Source: CAWHPS01 sp963831235 (GTDB lineage: Bacteria; Fibrobacterota; OXYB2-FULL-49-7; JAEUSG01). From it: 64,000 bases of DNA. The number at the start of each line of letters is the position of its first letter. Position 1 is the first letter of the stretch. The notes beneath the pieces were generated by a model that worked only from the letters and a program-made list of their open reading frames with translations, was not told the origin of the DNA and did not search any database. Below are positions 25,446-34,260 of the stretch, piece after piece. The DNA lies in assembly GCA_963831235.1 (NCBI GenBank), contig CAWHPS010000053.1:1-64000 (forward strand). Reading direction: 5' to 3'. Made by a program: the position numbers and the translations under genes.

Positions 25446-26438
25446 ATGCATATAAAGCACACGCGTTTTAAACAGATAGCCAGGTCTTTAAAAAATAAGA
25501 AAGTCCTCATCTTCGGTGATGTTATTCTTGACAAATATGTCTTTGGTCAAGTGAGCCGTATATCTCAGGAAGCACCTGTGCCTGTTGTGGAGATAAAAAA
25601 GGAGAACTATCGTCTTGGCGGTAGTGCAAATGTTGCCGATAATTTAAAGTCACTTGGCCTTGAACCGCTTTGTGTAGGCATTGTTGGTTTGGATGATAGT
25701 GCTGTACAGCTTAAACATCTTTTTAAGGAAAAGGGGCTCAGCAGGCAGTGGCTTTTTGATGACCCTTCACGGCCCACTACAATGAAAACCAGGCTCATGG
25801 CCCAAAACCAGCAAATAGTTCGCATGGATACTGAAATCACCCGCGACATAACAACTGAATTGGAGGAAAAGCTGCTGCGTGGTATTAAAAAAGCCATTGA
25901 GCAGGCGGATGCGGTAATTATCTCTGATTATGCAAAAGGCATGGTGACAAAATATCTTATTGAGTCAATTGTGGGGCTCGCGAAATCCAAAGGACTTTTT
26001 GTTGCCATTGACCCAAAGGAAAAACACTTCCAGTCATACAGGGGCGCATCAATTATTACACCCAACCACAAAGAAGCTGAAGCCGGGAGCGGCCTTAAAA
26101 TCAAGGATAACGAAAGCATGAAGGCCGCTGGTTTCAAGCTCAAAGACGAGTTAGAGCTTGATGCCTGCCTTGTCACCCTAGGCGAAAATGGCATGGCACT
26201 ATTCGAAGATAACCGGCAGTTTACGCACATTCCAACTGTTGCGAGCGAGGTTTATGATGTCACTGGGGCAGGAGACACGGTAATAAGCGTTTTTACTGCT
26301 GCTGTAACCGGGAAGGCCTCATACAAAGAGGCTGCTTCATTATCAAACTACGCTGCAGGCATAGTTATTCGCGAGATTGGTACGGCATCAACGACCTGGA
26401 ATAAGATTGAAAACGCAATGTTTGGAAGCAAAGAATAG
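25446..26438 (+). CDS. rfaE1: D-glycero-beta-D-manno-heptose-7-phosphate kinase
   Basis: 330 residues, the length of a stand-alone heptose kinase domain (HldA/RfaE domain I). VLIFGDVILDKYVFG and the PfkB signatures GGSANVADNL and DVTGAGDTVISVF (with the catalytic Asp of GAGD) are clear. It phosphorylates heptose-7-phosphate at C1 on the way to ADP-heptose for lipopolysaccharide inner core. The start has AGAGGAGG about 8 bases upstream (25434-25441). No nucleotidyltransferase domain is fused, so the second step must come from another gene. Confidence 0.88.
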   Translation: MHIKHTRFKQIARSLKNKKVLIFGDVILDKYVFGQVSRISQEAPVPVVEIKKENYRLGGSANVADNLKSLGLEPLCVGIVGLDDSAVQLKHLFKEKGLSRQWLFDDPSRPTTMKTRLMAQNQQIVRMDTEITRDITTELEEKLLRGIKKAIEQADAVIISDYAKGMVTKYLIESIVGLAKSKGLFVAIDPKEKHFQSYRGASIITPNHKEAEAGSGLKIKDNESMKAAGFKLKDELELDACLVTLGENGMALFEDNRQFTHIPTVASEVYDVTGAGDTVISVFTAAVTGKASYKEAASLSNYAAGIVIREIGTASTTWNKIENAMFGSKE

Positions 26439-26475
26439 GTATTGTTTCAGTCACCATGAAAACTATTTTTAACAC

Positions 26476-28752
26476 ATGAAAAAAATTATAATCATCTGCA
26501 CTCTATTTGCGATAACGTACTCAAATGATCTGCTTGTTTCGCCCGCTTTAACGGATGATGCGCTTTCCGTGGCCGTTAATCCTGCCGGGCTTGCCACATA
26601 CCGTGGGGCAAACCTGGCGATTGTCTCCTCTTTCAGACCTGAGAGCAGTCTATTTGCGGGCATATCAATAAAGGGGTTAGGGCTTGGCTTAAAAAACAAC
26701 AATGGAACCTCTTCATATTCATTGGCTGATGGTTTCAGGATAAATCCCAAGGTTTATTGTGGTATGCGTTTAAGCTATGTAAAGGCCACTGCTCAATCCT
26801 TTTACAATTACGATATGGGGTTTATGGTAAGGCCAATTGATTATGTCTCCATTGGAGCAAATACCGAGAACCTTGTCAGCGGCGGCGACGAAAAGCGAAA
26901 TGTGTCAATGGGGGCTGCTGCCCGAATCTTTGATTTTGTCACACTTGGCATGGATGTTGTTTATGACGGTGCTTTTAAAACGCCGAAATATAATGCAGAT
27001 CTGGCGCTAGGGGGAATCAACCTTTCAGCAAAAGCGGATTTCAAAACATCTTCCTTTTGGGCAGGTCTTACGGTAAGCATGGCCAATGCTGAAGCGGGCT
27101 TCATGTACCCATTCGGGGAATCAAAAGACAAGTTCATATCTTTATGAACCGGAGTTGATAGAAAGCAGGCCCTTTATGAACCGGCTAAAAAGGTTGCGGT
27201 TATTACAATAGCTGGAAATTATCAGGACAATGATCCTGAATTCAGTTTGTTTGGCGGCGGTTATTCTACCTTGTCGCATGTGCTTTCACAGATTCGAAAA
27301 GCGGAACGGGATGAAGATATAAAAATGGTTGTTCTTAAAATCGGGTCAATCTCTTCGGGGCTCGGAATGGTTGATGAAATACGTGAGGCTGTTCTTGATT
27401 TGAGGTTATCAGGCAAGCGAACAGTCGCATATCTCGACAATGTCGAGCTTGTTGAATATTATCTGGCAACAGCCGCGGATCAGGTTGTGGTTGAACCAAT
27501 GGCTGCATGGGTTATGGCCGGAATCAGCGCTGAAGTCACATTCCTCAAGGGAACTTTTGATAAAATAGGTGTTAAGGCTGAATTCGAACGCATCGGCGAA
27601 TATAAATCTGCTGTGGAACCGCTCACACGAGATTCAATGTCGCCTGCTTTCAGAGAGAATGAAACAGCTCTATTGTCGTCCGTTTATGATCACCTTTTAA
27701 ATGGAATAGCCACTGCCCGCAGCATGACCCGTGATTCAGTTGAAAAATTTATTGACAGGGGCACAATTCCCATGAAAGAGGCAATTGAAAAGGGGCTTAT
27801 AAACAGAACAGGTTATTTCAACGAAATTATTGCGGAATATTCAGGCGCATCGGAAAAGAGTTTGGACCTTTCCAATAGATCCTACTACGGAGAGCAGTGG
27901 TTCAGCGGACCTCGGATAGCCGTGGTAAATGCCAGCGGGACCATAATCACCGGTGAATCGTTTACTGATTTTTTTTCCGGTGAGGTTTTTATGGGTTCAG
28001 AAACAATGACCCGGATTCTCAAGCACTTAAGAAAAGACAAGAACATTAAAGCTGTTGTGTTAAGGATAAATAGCGGAGGCGGTTCAGGCGTTGCATCTGA
28101 TATTATCTGGCATGAAGTGAAAAAGCTTAAGGAATCGGGAAAACCTGTCATTGTTTCAATCGGTGATGTTGCTGCATCAGGCGGATATTATATCGCATGT
28201 GCTGCGGATACTATTATTTGCAGCGAAGGGTCAATTGTTGGAAGCATAGGGGTCTTTGCTGGTAAGTTCGTACTTAAAGGACTATACGATAAAATTGGTA
28301 TAAATAAGGAGTTAATAAATTTCGGTAAAAATGCAGATGCCTTCTCTGATTATAAGGAATTCTCGCCCGAACAAAAAGAACTACTCGCTTCATCAATCAG
28401 GGAATTTTACAATGGTTTTCTTGATCGCGTTGCTGAGGGACGGGGAATGACCACTGACAGCGTTAATATAATCGGCAGGGGAAGGGTTTTTACAGGCTCG
28501 CAAGCGCTCGAACGGGGGCTTGTTGATGAAATCGGTGGGATTGGAGATGCCATTGATATTGCAAAGGAAAAGGCTGGCTTCTCGGAGATTGAAACACCTG
28601 AAATAGATATTTACCCTAAGGAAAAAGGGTTCTTTGCATCAATGACTGGTGATAGCGAGGCTAAAATATCTGGTTCTTTTATAAAAGCATTGAGTTCCAT
28701 GAATGACCAAAAGATAATGGCGATAATGCCATATCGAATAAATATCAAATAA
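26476..28752 (+). pseudogene. sppA: Outer-membrane barrel / SppA protease frame, split by one in-frame TGA
   Basis: The frame from 26476 encodes a signal peptide (MKKIIIICTLFAITYS) and a ~220-residue barrel-like segment, stops at TGA 27145-27147, then stays in the same phase to TAA 28750-28752. The first SppA strand (KKVAVITIAGNY) lies 33 codons before the first usable start (TTG 27247), so the protease needs sequence upstream of any start. The S49 protease part is otherwise whole: Lys in RIGEYKSAVEPL and Ser in GDVAASGGYYIA form the Ser/Lys dyad, with two SppA repeats. The likely original is one protein of about 758 residues; a C-to-T change (CGA to TGA) would explain the stop. It may be a real pseudogene, an assembly error, or two products if a rare start is used. 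Confidence 0.7.
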
Positions 28753-28781
28753 TTTTTTTGATAGTTGATGCGTTGGTTAAA

Positions 28782-29024
28782 TCAAGCGTAAATATCAAGG
28801 CTTTGACCAACACCTCTTGGTGATGGCGAAGGTTTTGGAAGGGCTTCAATGAGCTGTTTTGCCGCTTGTCCCTCTATTTCCATTCCCTTTTTCAGGACCT
28901 GTGTTGCAATTGCCAAACCTGTTTTGCCGGAAGCGATATTGATTAATGAATTTAATTCCATAGAGTTACTCATATTATTTATCGGCATATTATTAATGAA
29001 CTTGAATAATTCCTTTTTTGCCAT
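28782..29024 (-). CDS. YjfB-like small protein (putative motility protein family)
   Basis: 80 residues. IASGKTGLAIATQVLKKGMEIEGQAAKQLIEALP matches the pattern of the YjfB family (long helix with VLKK.ME...A.QLL..LP), annotated as putative motility proteins in other genomes, without known mechanism. No signal peptide or membrane segment. It is alone on the minus strand between sppA and thiL, and divergent from thiL with 35 bases between. Confidence 0.6.
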   Translation of the reverse strand: MAKKELFKFINNMPINNMSNSMELNSLINIASGKTGLAIATQVLKKGMEIEGQAAKQLIEALPKPSPSPRGVGQSLDIYA

Positions 29025-29059
29025 ATAGAATAGGTTTGTGGATGACTCTGTAATGCATT

Positions 29060-30040
29060 ATGAAAAAACAAGTTAAAATGCCTGATGAATTTGAACTGAT
29101 TGGCCGGTTAGCCAAATTGGCTGGTATTGGTTTTCATAAAATCCTGGTTAAAGGCATTGGAGATGATTGCGCTGTTATAAGAACAAAAGGGAAAAAATAT
29201 ATACTTGTTTCCACAGATACCTTTAACGAAGAAATTCATTTTAAAAGAAAGTATTCGACTTTTTATGAAGCTGGGATAAAAGCTGCAACAGGCGGCGTAA
29301 GCGATATTTTCGCAATGGGTGGTTCGTGCGATTTCCTGTTCATATCAATTTCAATCCCGGAAAATATGAATTTAAAGTTTGTTGAAGATTTTTATCGCGG
29401 GATAAAACATGTATCTGATTCCTGCGGGGCAGTGATTGCCGGAGGTGACACTACCTCATCAGTCCGATATTTTTCAACCACCATTACGGTAATGGGAAAT
29501 GTTTTGAAACAAAATCTAAAACTAAGGTCTGGTGCGGAAATCGGAGACAGGGTATATGTTACAGGTATCCCGGGGTACTCCCTGGCAGGGCTTACACTTC
29601 TTGAAAAAGGCATTTGCAAAGGAAAAGGGGCTATTAAAGAGGCGTTGAACCAGCATAAGAGTCCCATGCCATATCTTAATGTTCAAGGGATTGCTGATAA
29701 GTCATCTGTTACATCCATGATTGATATAAGCGATGGATTGTCATCAGAGCTTAACCATATTGCCAAAGAATCCAACGTAAGGATCCGAATCACACTTGAA
29801 GAATTATTAACCAATCCAGGACTCAATGAACTTTCTTCTTTTCTTGGAATTCCTGTTGAACGATTGGTCCTTCAAAGCGGGGAGGAATATATACTGCTTT
29901 TTACATCAAAGGACAGCATTAATAGAAAGGGGCTGATTGAAATAGGCAGGGTGGAAAAGGGAGGCGCAAAAGTTTTAATCAAACATTCAGGCAAATGGAA
30001 GACGCTTTCCTCCACGGGGTATAATCATTTTATTAAGTGA
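29060..30040 (+). CDS. thiL: Thiamine-monophosphate kinase
   Basis: 326 residues. GIGDDCAVI, VSTDTFNEEIHFKR, GGDTTSS and SMIDISDGLSSEL are the ThiL/AIR-synthase-fold motifs, with the Asp residues that bind Mg-ATP. It phosphorylates thiamine phosphate to thiamine diphosphate in the cytoplasm. It is divergent from the YjfB gene and followed with a 4-base overlap or a 41-base gap by the STAS/CxxC gene, depending on which start that gene uses. Confidence 0.92.
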   Translation: MKKQVKMPDEFELIGRLAKLAGIGFHKILVKGIGDDCAVIRTKGKKYILVSTDTFNEEIHFKRKYSTFYEAGIKAATGGVSDIFAMGGSCDFLFISISIPENMNLKFVEDFYRGIKHVSDSCGAVIAGGDTTSSVRYFSTTITVMGNVLKQNLKLRSGAEIGDRVYVTGIPGYSLAGLTLLEKGICKGKGAIKEALNQHKSPMPYLNVQGIADKSSVTSMIDISDGLSSELNHIAKESNVRIRITLEELLTNPGLNELSSFLGIPVERLVLQSGEEYILLFTSKDSINRKGLIEIGRVEKGGAKVLIKHSGKWKTLSSTGYNHFIK

Positions 30041-30081
30041 TTTCAAGGCAGTATAAGTTATATTTATGCAAAAGAATAAAT

Positions 30082-31200
30082 ATGCTGAATAAATCCCAAT
30101 TAGGTGGTTTTTGCGTAATAAGGCCTGATTTTAACTTTGATTCAAAGAATACAGTTAAAATCAAGACTTTTTTCATGGATTATCTTAATAATCCAGGTAA
30201 GGGCATTGTCCTTGATTTAAGCCTTGTAAAAGCCATAGACCAGGTTGGGTTTCATTCACTGAATAATATTCTTTCCGGTTTACGTAAAAGGAATGCCCCG
30301 CTTATAATTTATTCGGATTTTCTAGAAACAGCGGATCAAATAAGAAAGAAGATGCCGGATATCCGGGTTGTAGGAAGTGAAGTCGAGGCATTAAATGAGC
30401 TTGGAAAATCTGCAGGAGATGATACATTTATATCCTCGTCGCTTGAGTGTCCTATTTGCGCCAATACTGATTTGCCCGCCCGTGTTGTTGATTGGGATCG
30501 TATCCATTATGTTTTCAACGAGAACTCATTTCTTCCAAGTGCTGAAAAATCCGGGGTGGACCGCGATCTGGACCTTTACCGTCATGGGGTCATATCCTGT
30601 TATGACTGCCTTTTTACATCTTTCTACAACACGGATTTCATAAGGGGGTTAGGCAACGAAAGGATTCTCCCACAATTTTCACTGGACATTAAAAACCTGC
30701 TCATCAAAACAACAAACAGGCGCCGCGATATGATGCTTAAAGCTGGTTATGAAAATACCCAATTCAAATCAGTCATAATTAATAAGGATGATCTTGAAAC
30801 AATCTATCGATTGGGTGCAGACTGTATCACCACCATATCGTTTGACAGGAGCGTGAACAGACTTTACGAAGCGGGATTATCCTATCTTCTTATCTATTAT
30901 TACATGAAGGATGATAAAAAAGACACAGCACTCCTTGAAAAGTCGGACACGGCTTTCAAGGATTGCATAAAGTATAGACCCGACGAAAACCGTCAGAGAA
31001 TCTGGCAGTCATATTATTTTCGCGTTGTGCTGACCATGCTGAATAAAAAAGCCGCATCATCGCTTTCGATAATGGAAAATTTCAGGAAGGAACGGGAGCT
31101 TCTGCAGGGAAACGAAATACGGATATTTGATTTATGGTATCAACAGGCGCAGCGTGTTCATAAACAGGAAATCCGTGATGTGATTGTAAAATACATGTAA
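30082..31200 (+). CDS. STAS domain fused to a double-CxxC, DUF2225-like region
   Basis: About 372 residues from ATG 30082; a GTG at 30037 overlapping thiL would add 15 residues. Residues ~1-100 read as a STAS domain (FCVIRPDFNFDS, GIVLDLSLVKAIDQVGFHSL), like anti-sigma factor antagonists, but without the phosphorylatable Ser context. The middle has CPICAN and CYDC, two CxxC knuckles about 75 residues apart as in DUF2225 proteins, probably a zinc site. The C-terminal ~170 residues are helical (TPR-like in composition). The family has no known activity. It overlaps the inositol monophosphatase start by one base, so the two are coupled. Confidence 0.6.
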   Translation: MLNKSQLGGFCVIRPDFNFDSKNTVKIKTFFMDYLNNPGKGIVLDLSLVKAIDQVGFHSLNNILSGLRKRNAPLIIYSDFLETADQIRKKMPDIRVVGSEVEALNELGKSAGDDTFISSSLECPICANTDLPARVVDWDRIHYVFNENSFLPSAEKSGVDRDLDLYRHGVISCYDCLFTSFYNTDFIRGLGNERILPQFSLDIKNLLIKTTNRRRDMMLKAGYENTQFKSVIINKDDLETIYRLGADCITTISFDRSVNRLYEAGLSYLLIYYYMKDDKKDTALLEKSDTAFKDCIKYRPDENRQRIWQSYYFRVVLTMLNKKAASSLSIMENFRKERELLQGNEIRIFDLWYQQAQRVHKQEIRDVIVKYM

Positions 31201-31979
31201 TGGAAAAAACAGCCATAAAAGCGGCTTTTGCAGCTGCAAAAGTCCTGAAGAAACACTACGGTAGAATCAAATCCTCGGACATAGAATCCAAGGGCCGGAA
31301 TGATTATGTCTCTTTTGTTGACCGCGCTGCAGAGGATGCCATTATCGCAACTGTCCGAGAACGTTTTCCTGATCACGCTTTTCTTACTGAGGAAAGCGGG
31401 GCAAAGAGCGGGGCTGGTGATGTGAGGTGGATAATTGACCCGCTTGATGGCACGACAAATTATCTGCGCATGCATAACAGGTTTGCGGTTTCAGTTGGTG
31501 TGGAAAAGAACGGAAATATGGAATGCGGTGTTGTTTATGATGTTCTTCATGACGAATTGTTTGCAGCAAGGCGCGGAAAAGGTGCCAGGCTGAATGGGCG
31601 CAGGGTTTCAGTGTCAGGGGAGAAATGTTTGGGAAATGCGCTTGTGCTTTTTGGCACTCCTTTCCGCAGCAGCCCGGCAAGGGTCAGAGCCTTCTCAAGG
31701 CTTTTCGCAAAGGTACAGATTAATACAAGCGATCACAGGCGTGAAGGCGTTGCGGCATTGGATCTCGCCTGGGTCGCATGCGGAAGGGCCGAAGCATTTT
31801 ACGAGATAGGCTTGAAACCATGGGACATGGCTGCAGGTTCGCTTCTGGTAAAGGAAGCGGGCGGATGGATTGGGGATTTTCACGGCGACAACGACGATTT
31901 GTTCAGAAAGACATTTCTTTCAACCAATTTCAGGTTGAAGGGATCTTTTTTAGGTCTTTTTAAGGGATCAGGATTTTAG
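31200..31979 (+). CDS. Inositol monophosphatase family protein
   Basis: 259 residues. FLTEESGA and WIIDPLDGTTNYLR hold the Mg-binding Glu/Asp residues, and KPWDMAAGSLLVKEAGG is the third metal motif. The family dephosphorylates inositol-1-phosphate or related sugar phosphates such as fructose-1,6-bisphosphate; the substrate is not specified by these motifs. Its ATG overlaps the preceding stop by one base, and it converges with the STAS gene at 31976 by a 4-base overlap. Confidence 0.92.
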   Translation: MEKTAIKAAFAAAKVLKKHYGRIKSSDIESKGRNDYVSFVDRAAEDAIIATVRERFPDHAFLTEESGAKSGAGDVRWIIDPLDGTTNYLRMHNRFAVSVGVEKNGNMECGVVYDVLHDELFAARRGKGARLNGRRVSVSGEKCLGNALVLFGTPFRSSPARVRAFSRLFAKVQINTSDHRREGVAALDLAWVACGRAEAFYEIGLKPWDMAAGSLLVKEAGGWIGDFHGDNDDLFRKTFLSTNFRLKGSFLGLFKGSGF

Positions 31980-32305
31980 AGGTTGTTTTTCGCTGATTCG
32001 AGAGCTGCTTCATAGTCTTCAATTTGCCTGAATATAGGTATTATCCTGACAAGTCCAGAATTCTCAAAAACCTCTCTCAATTGTTCGGATGCGTTTATGA
32101 TTGCTATTCCGCCGTTTGCTATCTGGAGGTCTTTGTGGTTGCGGATAAGCACCCCGATGCTTCCACTGTTGATTATGTTGACGTCATGCATATCGAGCAG
32201 TATATGAACGCTTTTTTGCTCGGCTTTCTGCATTTTATTAATCAGGTTCATTATGCCGTCGGAAGTGATGTCTTTGGTTGAAATCTTGATTTTTTCGTAT
32301 TTCAT
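31976..32305 (-). CDS. STAS-domain protein (anti-sigma factor antagonist type)
   Basis: 109 residues from ATG 32305, with GAGAT upstream; an ATG two codons earlier is also possible. ILLDMHDVNIINSGSIGVLI is the STAS core, where the Ser in NSGSIG is the equivalent of the phosphorylated serine of SpoIIAA-type antagonists. The reverse-strand gene overlaps the phosphatase gene end to end. It would release an anti-sigma factor or regulate another partner after dephosphorylation; the SpoIIE-type phosphatase at 36121 is a plausible partner, though not adjacent. Confidence 0.82.
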   Translation of the reverse strand: MKYEKIKISTKDITSDGIMNLINKMQKAEQKSVHILLDMHDVNIINSGSIGVLIRNHKDLQIANGGIAIINASEQLREVFENSGLVRIIPIFRQIEDYEAALESAKNNL

Positions 32306-32409
32306 GATCACATCTCGTTTTGTTTATTCAAATATAACTAAAGAGGTGAGGGCGTCTCAACTAAAGAAATTTTCACTCTTTCAAGGTGTTAATAAAACGG
32401 CAGATGGCT

Positions 32410-32918
32410 GCTCTGCTGAAGAAATAAACCTGCCCTCTCTTAATGCGGCAATTGAGGCTGCTTCAGCAGGAGAAGCAGGGAAAGGGTTTGCTGTTGTGGC
32501 TTCCGAGGTAAAGAATTTGGCAAAGAAGACAGCGGAATCTACTAAACAGGTGGCTGATGAAATTGAAAAGATGCGGACAAATGCCTCAAATGCCGGGAAT
32601 GCCATTACCGGAATGGCTGAGGTCATTGCACGAGTAAGCGCAACCGCCCAAACCACGGCTCAGACAGTGGGAGAGCAGTCCGTTTCAACAAGTGAAATCG
32701 CCAAAAATGTGGAAGGTGCTAACATGGCGGCTAATGACGTTGCTAAAAGCATTGCCGCAATAGCGCTTGGAATGGAAACAGTTTCCCAAAAGCTTCAGAG
32801 TTTAAGCAGTGTCTCTTTGAATACATTTAATCACGCTGCGGACACGGAACGCAGCACAGAAGAGCTTGCAAAAACAGCGGTTGACCTTAGGGAAATGGTT
32901 GGACGCTTTAAAATATAG
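32410..32918 (+). pseudogene. Remnant of a methyl-accepting chemotaxis protein (signalling tip only)
   Basis: The reading frame contains SLNAAIEAASAGEAGKGFAVV and KNLAKKTAESTKQ, the highly conserved hairpin tip of chemoreceptors, followed by ~100 residues of the descending coiled coil. Everything upstream (sensor, membrane segments, HAMP, ascending helix) is missing, and the residues before the tip do not match the usual NLLALNA lead-in well. A 170-residue fragment could not signal alone, so I read it as a truncated gene. Its 5' side abuts the divergent STAS gene. Confidence 0.7.
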
Positions 32919-32933
32919 TACCGGCCTTATAAA

Positions 32934-33083
32934 TCACTTCTTTTCAATCGTTGCTGTCTTTGCTGTGTCCTGGTTTCCTTTCATGGCACGATGACGAAGG
33001 ATGAAAATAATGACGACAAGCAGTGTGCACATGACTGAAAAAAAACCAACCGCAAGCCTTGTTACGAATTGCTTTGAATCCAT
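32934..33083 (-). CDS. Small single-span membrane protein, 49 residues
   Basis: ATG at 33083 gives MDSKQFVTRLAVGFFSVMCT then LLVVIIFILRHRAMK and a polar Lys/Thr tail ending IEKK. AGGAG lies 7 bases before the start, a good ribosome site. One hydrophobic helix with positive residues on its C-terminal side. No family recognised. It is the only gene in the interval between the chemoreceptor remnant and the barrel gene, and on the opposite strand. Confidence 0.6.
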   Translation of the reverse strand: MDSKQFVTRLAVGFFSVMCTLLVVIIFILRHRAMKGNQDTAKTATIEKK

Positions 33084-33259
33084 GTTATTTCTCCTGAATG
33101 TGTTTTGTTTTTAAGTCAATCTGATTAAATATAATTTATTTTCCAATTAGAATATCAGGTAATTACCATGTTTTTAGTTGCTTGCAAATCCTTTTGGATT
33201 TCAATACATGTTAGTCGGCTATCCACCTGTCTGCCAAACAAGCAAGTTTTCAAAAAATA

Positions 33260-33289
33260 TTGACAAACTCTGTTAATTTTATTTATTAT
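33260..33289 (+). promoter_or_regulatory. Promoter of the barrel gene
   Basis: TTGACA at 33260-33265, an 18-base spacer, then TATTAT at 33284-33289, about 79 bases before the start. Good match to a housekeeping sigma-70 promoter. AAAGGAG just before the ATG is a strong ribosome site. Confidence 0.6.
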
Positions 33290-33367
33290 AACATTGTGTA
33301 AATTAGAAGGGATATGGGATACACCCATAAGACGCTAATTTATTAAACCAAAACAAAGGAGAAAAGA

Positions 33368-34015
33368 ATGAAGCGGATCGTGTGTGCAGCAATGGTACTG
33401 GCGATGTGTATGGGTTTCGCAAATGCAGAGAAAACGGTTCTTGTTGGAGCGGCTCTGAACTTATCCAACATGTCCGGTAGCGGTGACTATGAAAGTTACA
33501 CTAAGGATAATGGCATGCGTGTGGGCTTTGGCATTGGTGCAAATTACCTGGTTGCTTTAAATGACAAGATGGGTGTTTTGGCTGGTCTGGCCTATGAGAC
33601 AAGGGGTACATCGCAGTCAACTTCGTCAACTATGTACGGAGTAACCGTTAAGTCTGACATGACCACGGCTCTGAGTTATCTTGAAATTCCGATTCTTTTT
33701 TCCTATAAAGTGATGCCTGAATTAGCTGTCAATGTAGGTCCCCAGCTTGGCATGCTTCTTAGCGCAAAAACTACCGGTACCGTTTCAGTCGCCGGTACAT
33801 CCACGGATGTTGATGTTGATGTGAAAGATGGTATGTCCGGTATGGATCTGGGGCTCACCCTTGGTGTTGGATATACAATAGCCAACATGGTTGTGGTTGG
33901 GGCCAGCTACACCCTTGGTCTGCTAAACACAGACAAGGATCCTCCTTCCGGCGTTGATGGCTCGATCACAAATTCAAATATTCAGATCAACGCTGCTTAT
34001 ATTTTAAAATTCTAA
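33368..34015 (+). CDS. Outer-membrane beta-barrel protein (PorT/OMP-like)
   Basis: 215 residues. Signal peptide MKRIVCAAMVLAMCMGFANA with an AxA-type site, then alternating strands with aromatic ends (VGFGIGANYLVAL, TALSYLEIPILFSYKV, GVGYTIANMVVVGASYTLGL), ending NAAYILKF with a terminal Phe. This is the small 8-strand-like barrel family common in FCB bacteria; role unknown, perhaps structural. It has its own promoter and terminator, so it is monocistronic and probably well expressed. Confidence 0.85.
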   Translation: MKRIVCAAMVLAMCMGFANAEKTVLVGAALNLSNMSGSGDYESYTKDNGMRVGFGIGANYLVALNDKMGVLAGLAYETRGTSQSTSSTMYGVTVKSDMTTALSYLEIPILFSYKVMPELAVNVGPQLGMLLSAKTTGTVSVAGTSTDVDVDVKDGMSGMDLGLTLGVGYTIANMVVVGASYTLGLLNTDKDPPSGVDGSITNSNIQINAAYILKF

Positions 34016-34039
34016 TCTGAAATTAGATTTTTAATGAAA

Positions 34040-34067
34040 AAGGCTGGCTATGCCAGCCTTTTTTATT
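34040..34067 (+). terminator. Rho-independent terminator after the barrel gene
   Basis: AAGGCTGGC pairs with GCCAGCCTT around TAT (34040-34060), followed by TTTTTTATTT. It starts 25 bases after the stop codon. Confidence 0.9.
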
Positions 34068-34183
34068 TGTGCATACTTGCTATATGTAGGTGCTAACTTT
34101 TAACCATACTCAATTTGCACTGCTTTATGATAGTTATAACTTTACAGGTTATATTATATTTGTATTAATAAGTTATTGTTATT

Positions 34184-34213
34184 CAAGGGATAAATATATA
34201 TATTTATCCCTTG
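34184..34213. promoter_or_regulatory. Perfect 30-bp palindrome upstream of the HDOD gene
   Basis: CAAGGGATAAATATA is immediately followed by its exact reverse complement. No T-run follows on either strand, so a terminator is unlikely. It lies 48 bases before the HDOD start and may be an operator or a cruciform; an outer pair TTATTG/CAATAA extends the symmetry with a gap. Confidence 0.6.
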
Positions 34214-34260
34214 TCAATAATTTGGAAAACTAAGGATAAACTTTCGGAATAAACCAGATC

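Noticed and set aside
7363..27147. Recoding of TGA as an amino acid, suggested by in-frame TGA at 7363 and 27145
   Set aside because: Many clear genes end in TGA, often in ATGA overlaps (dapA/dapB, bioF/bioD), so TGA is a normal stop here. No selenocysteine-type hairpin was evident right after either codon.
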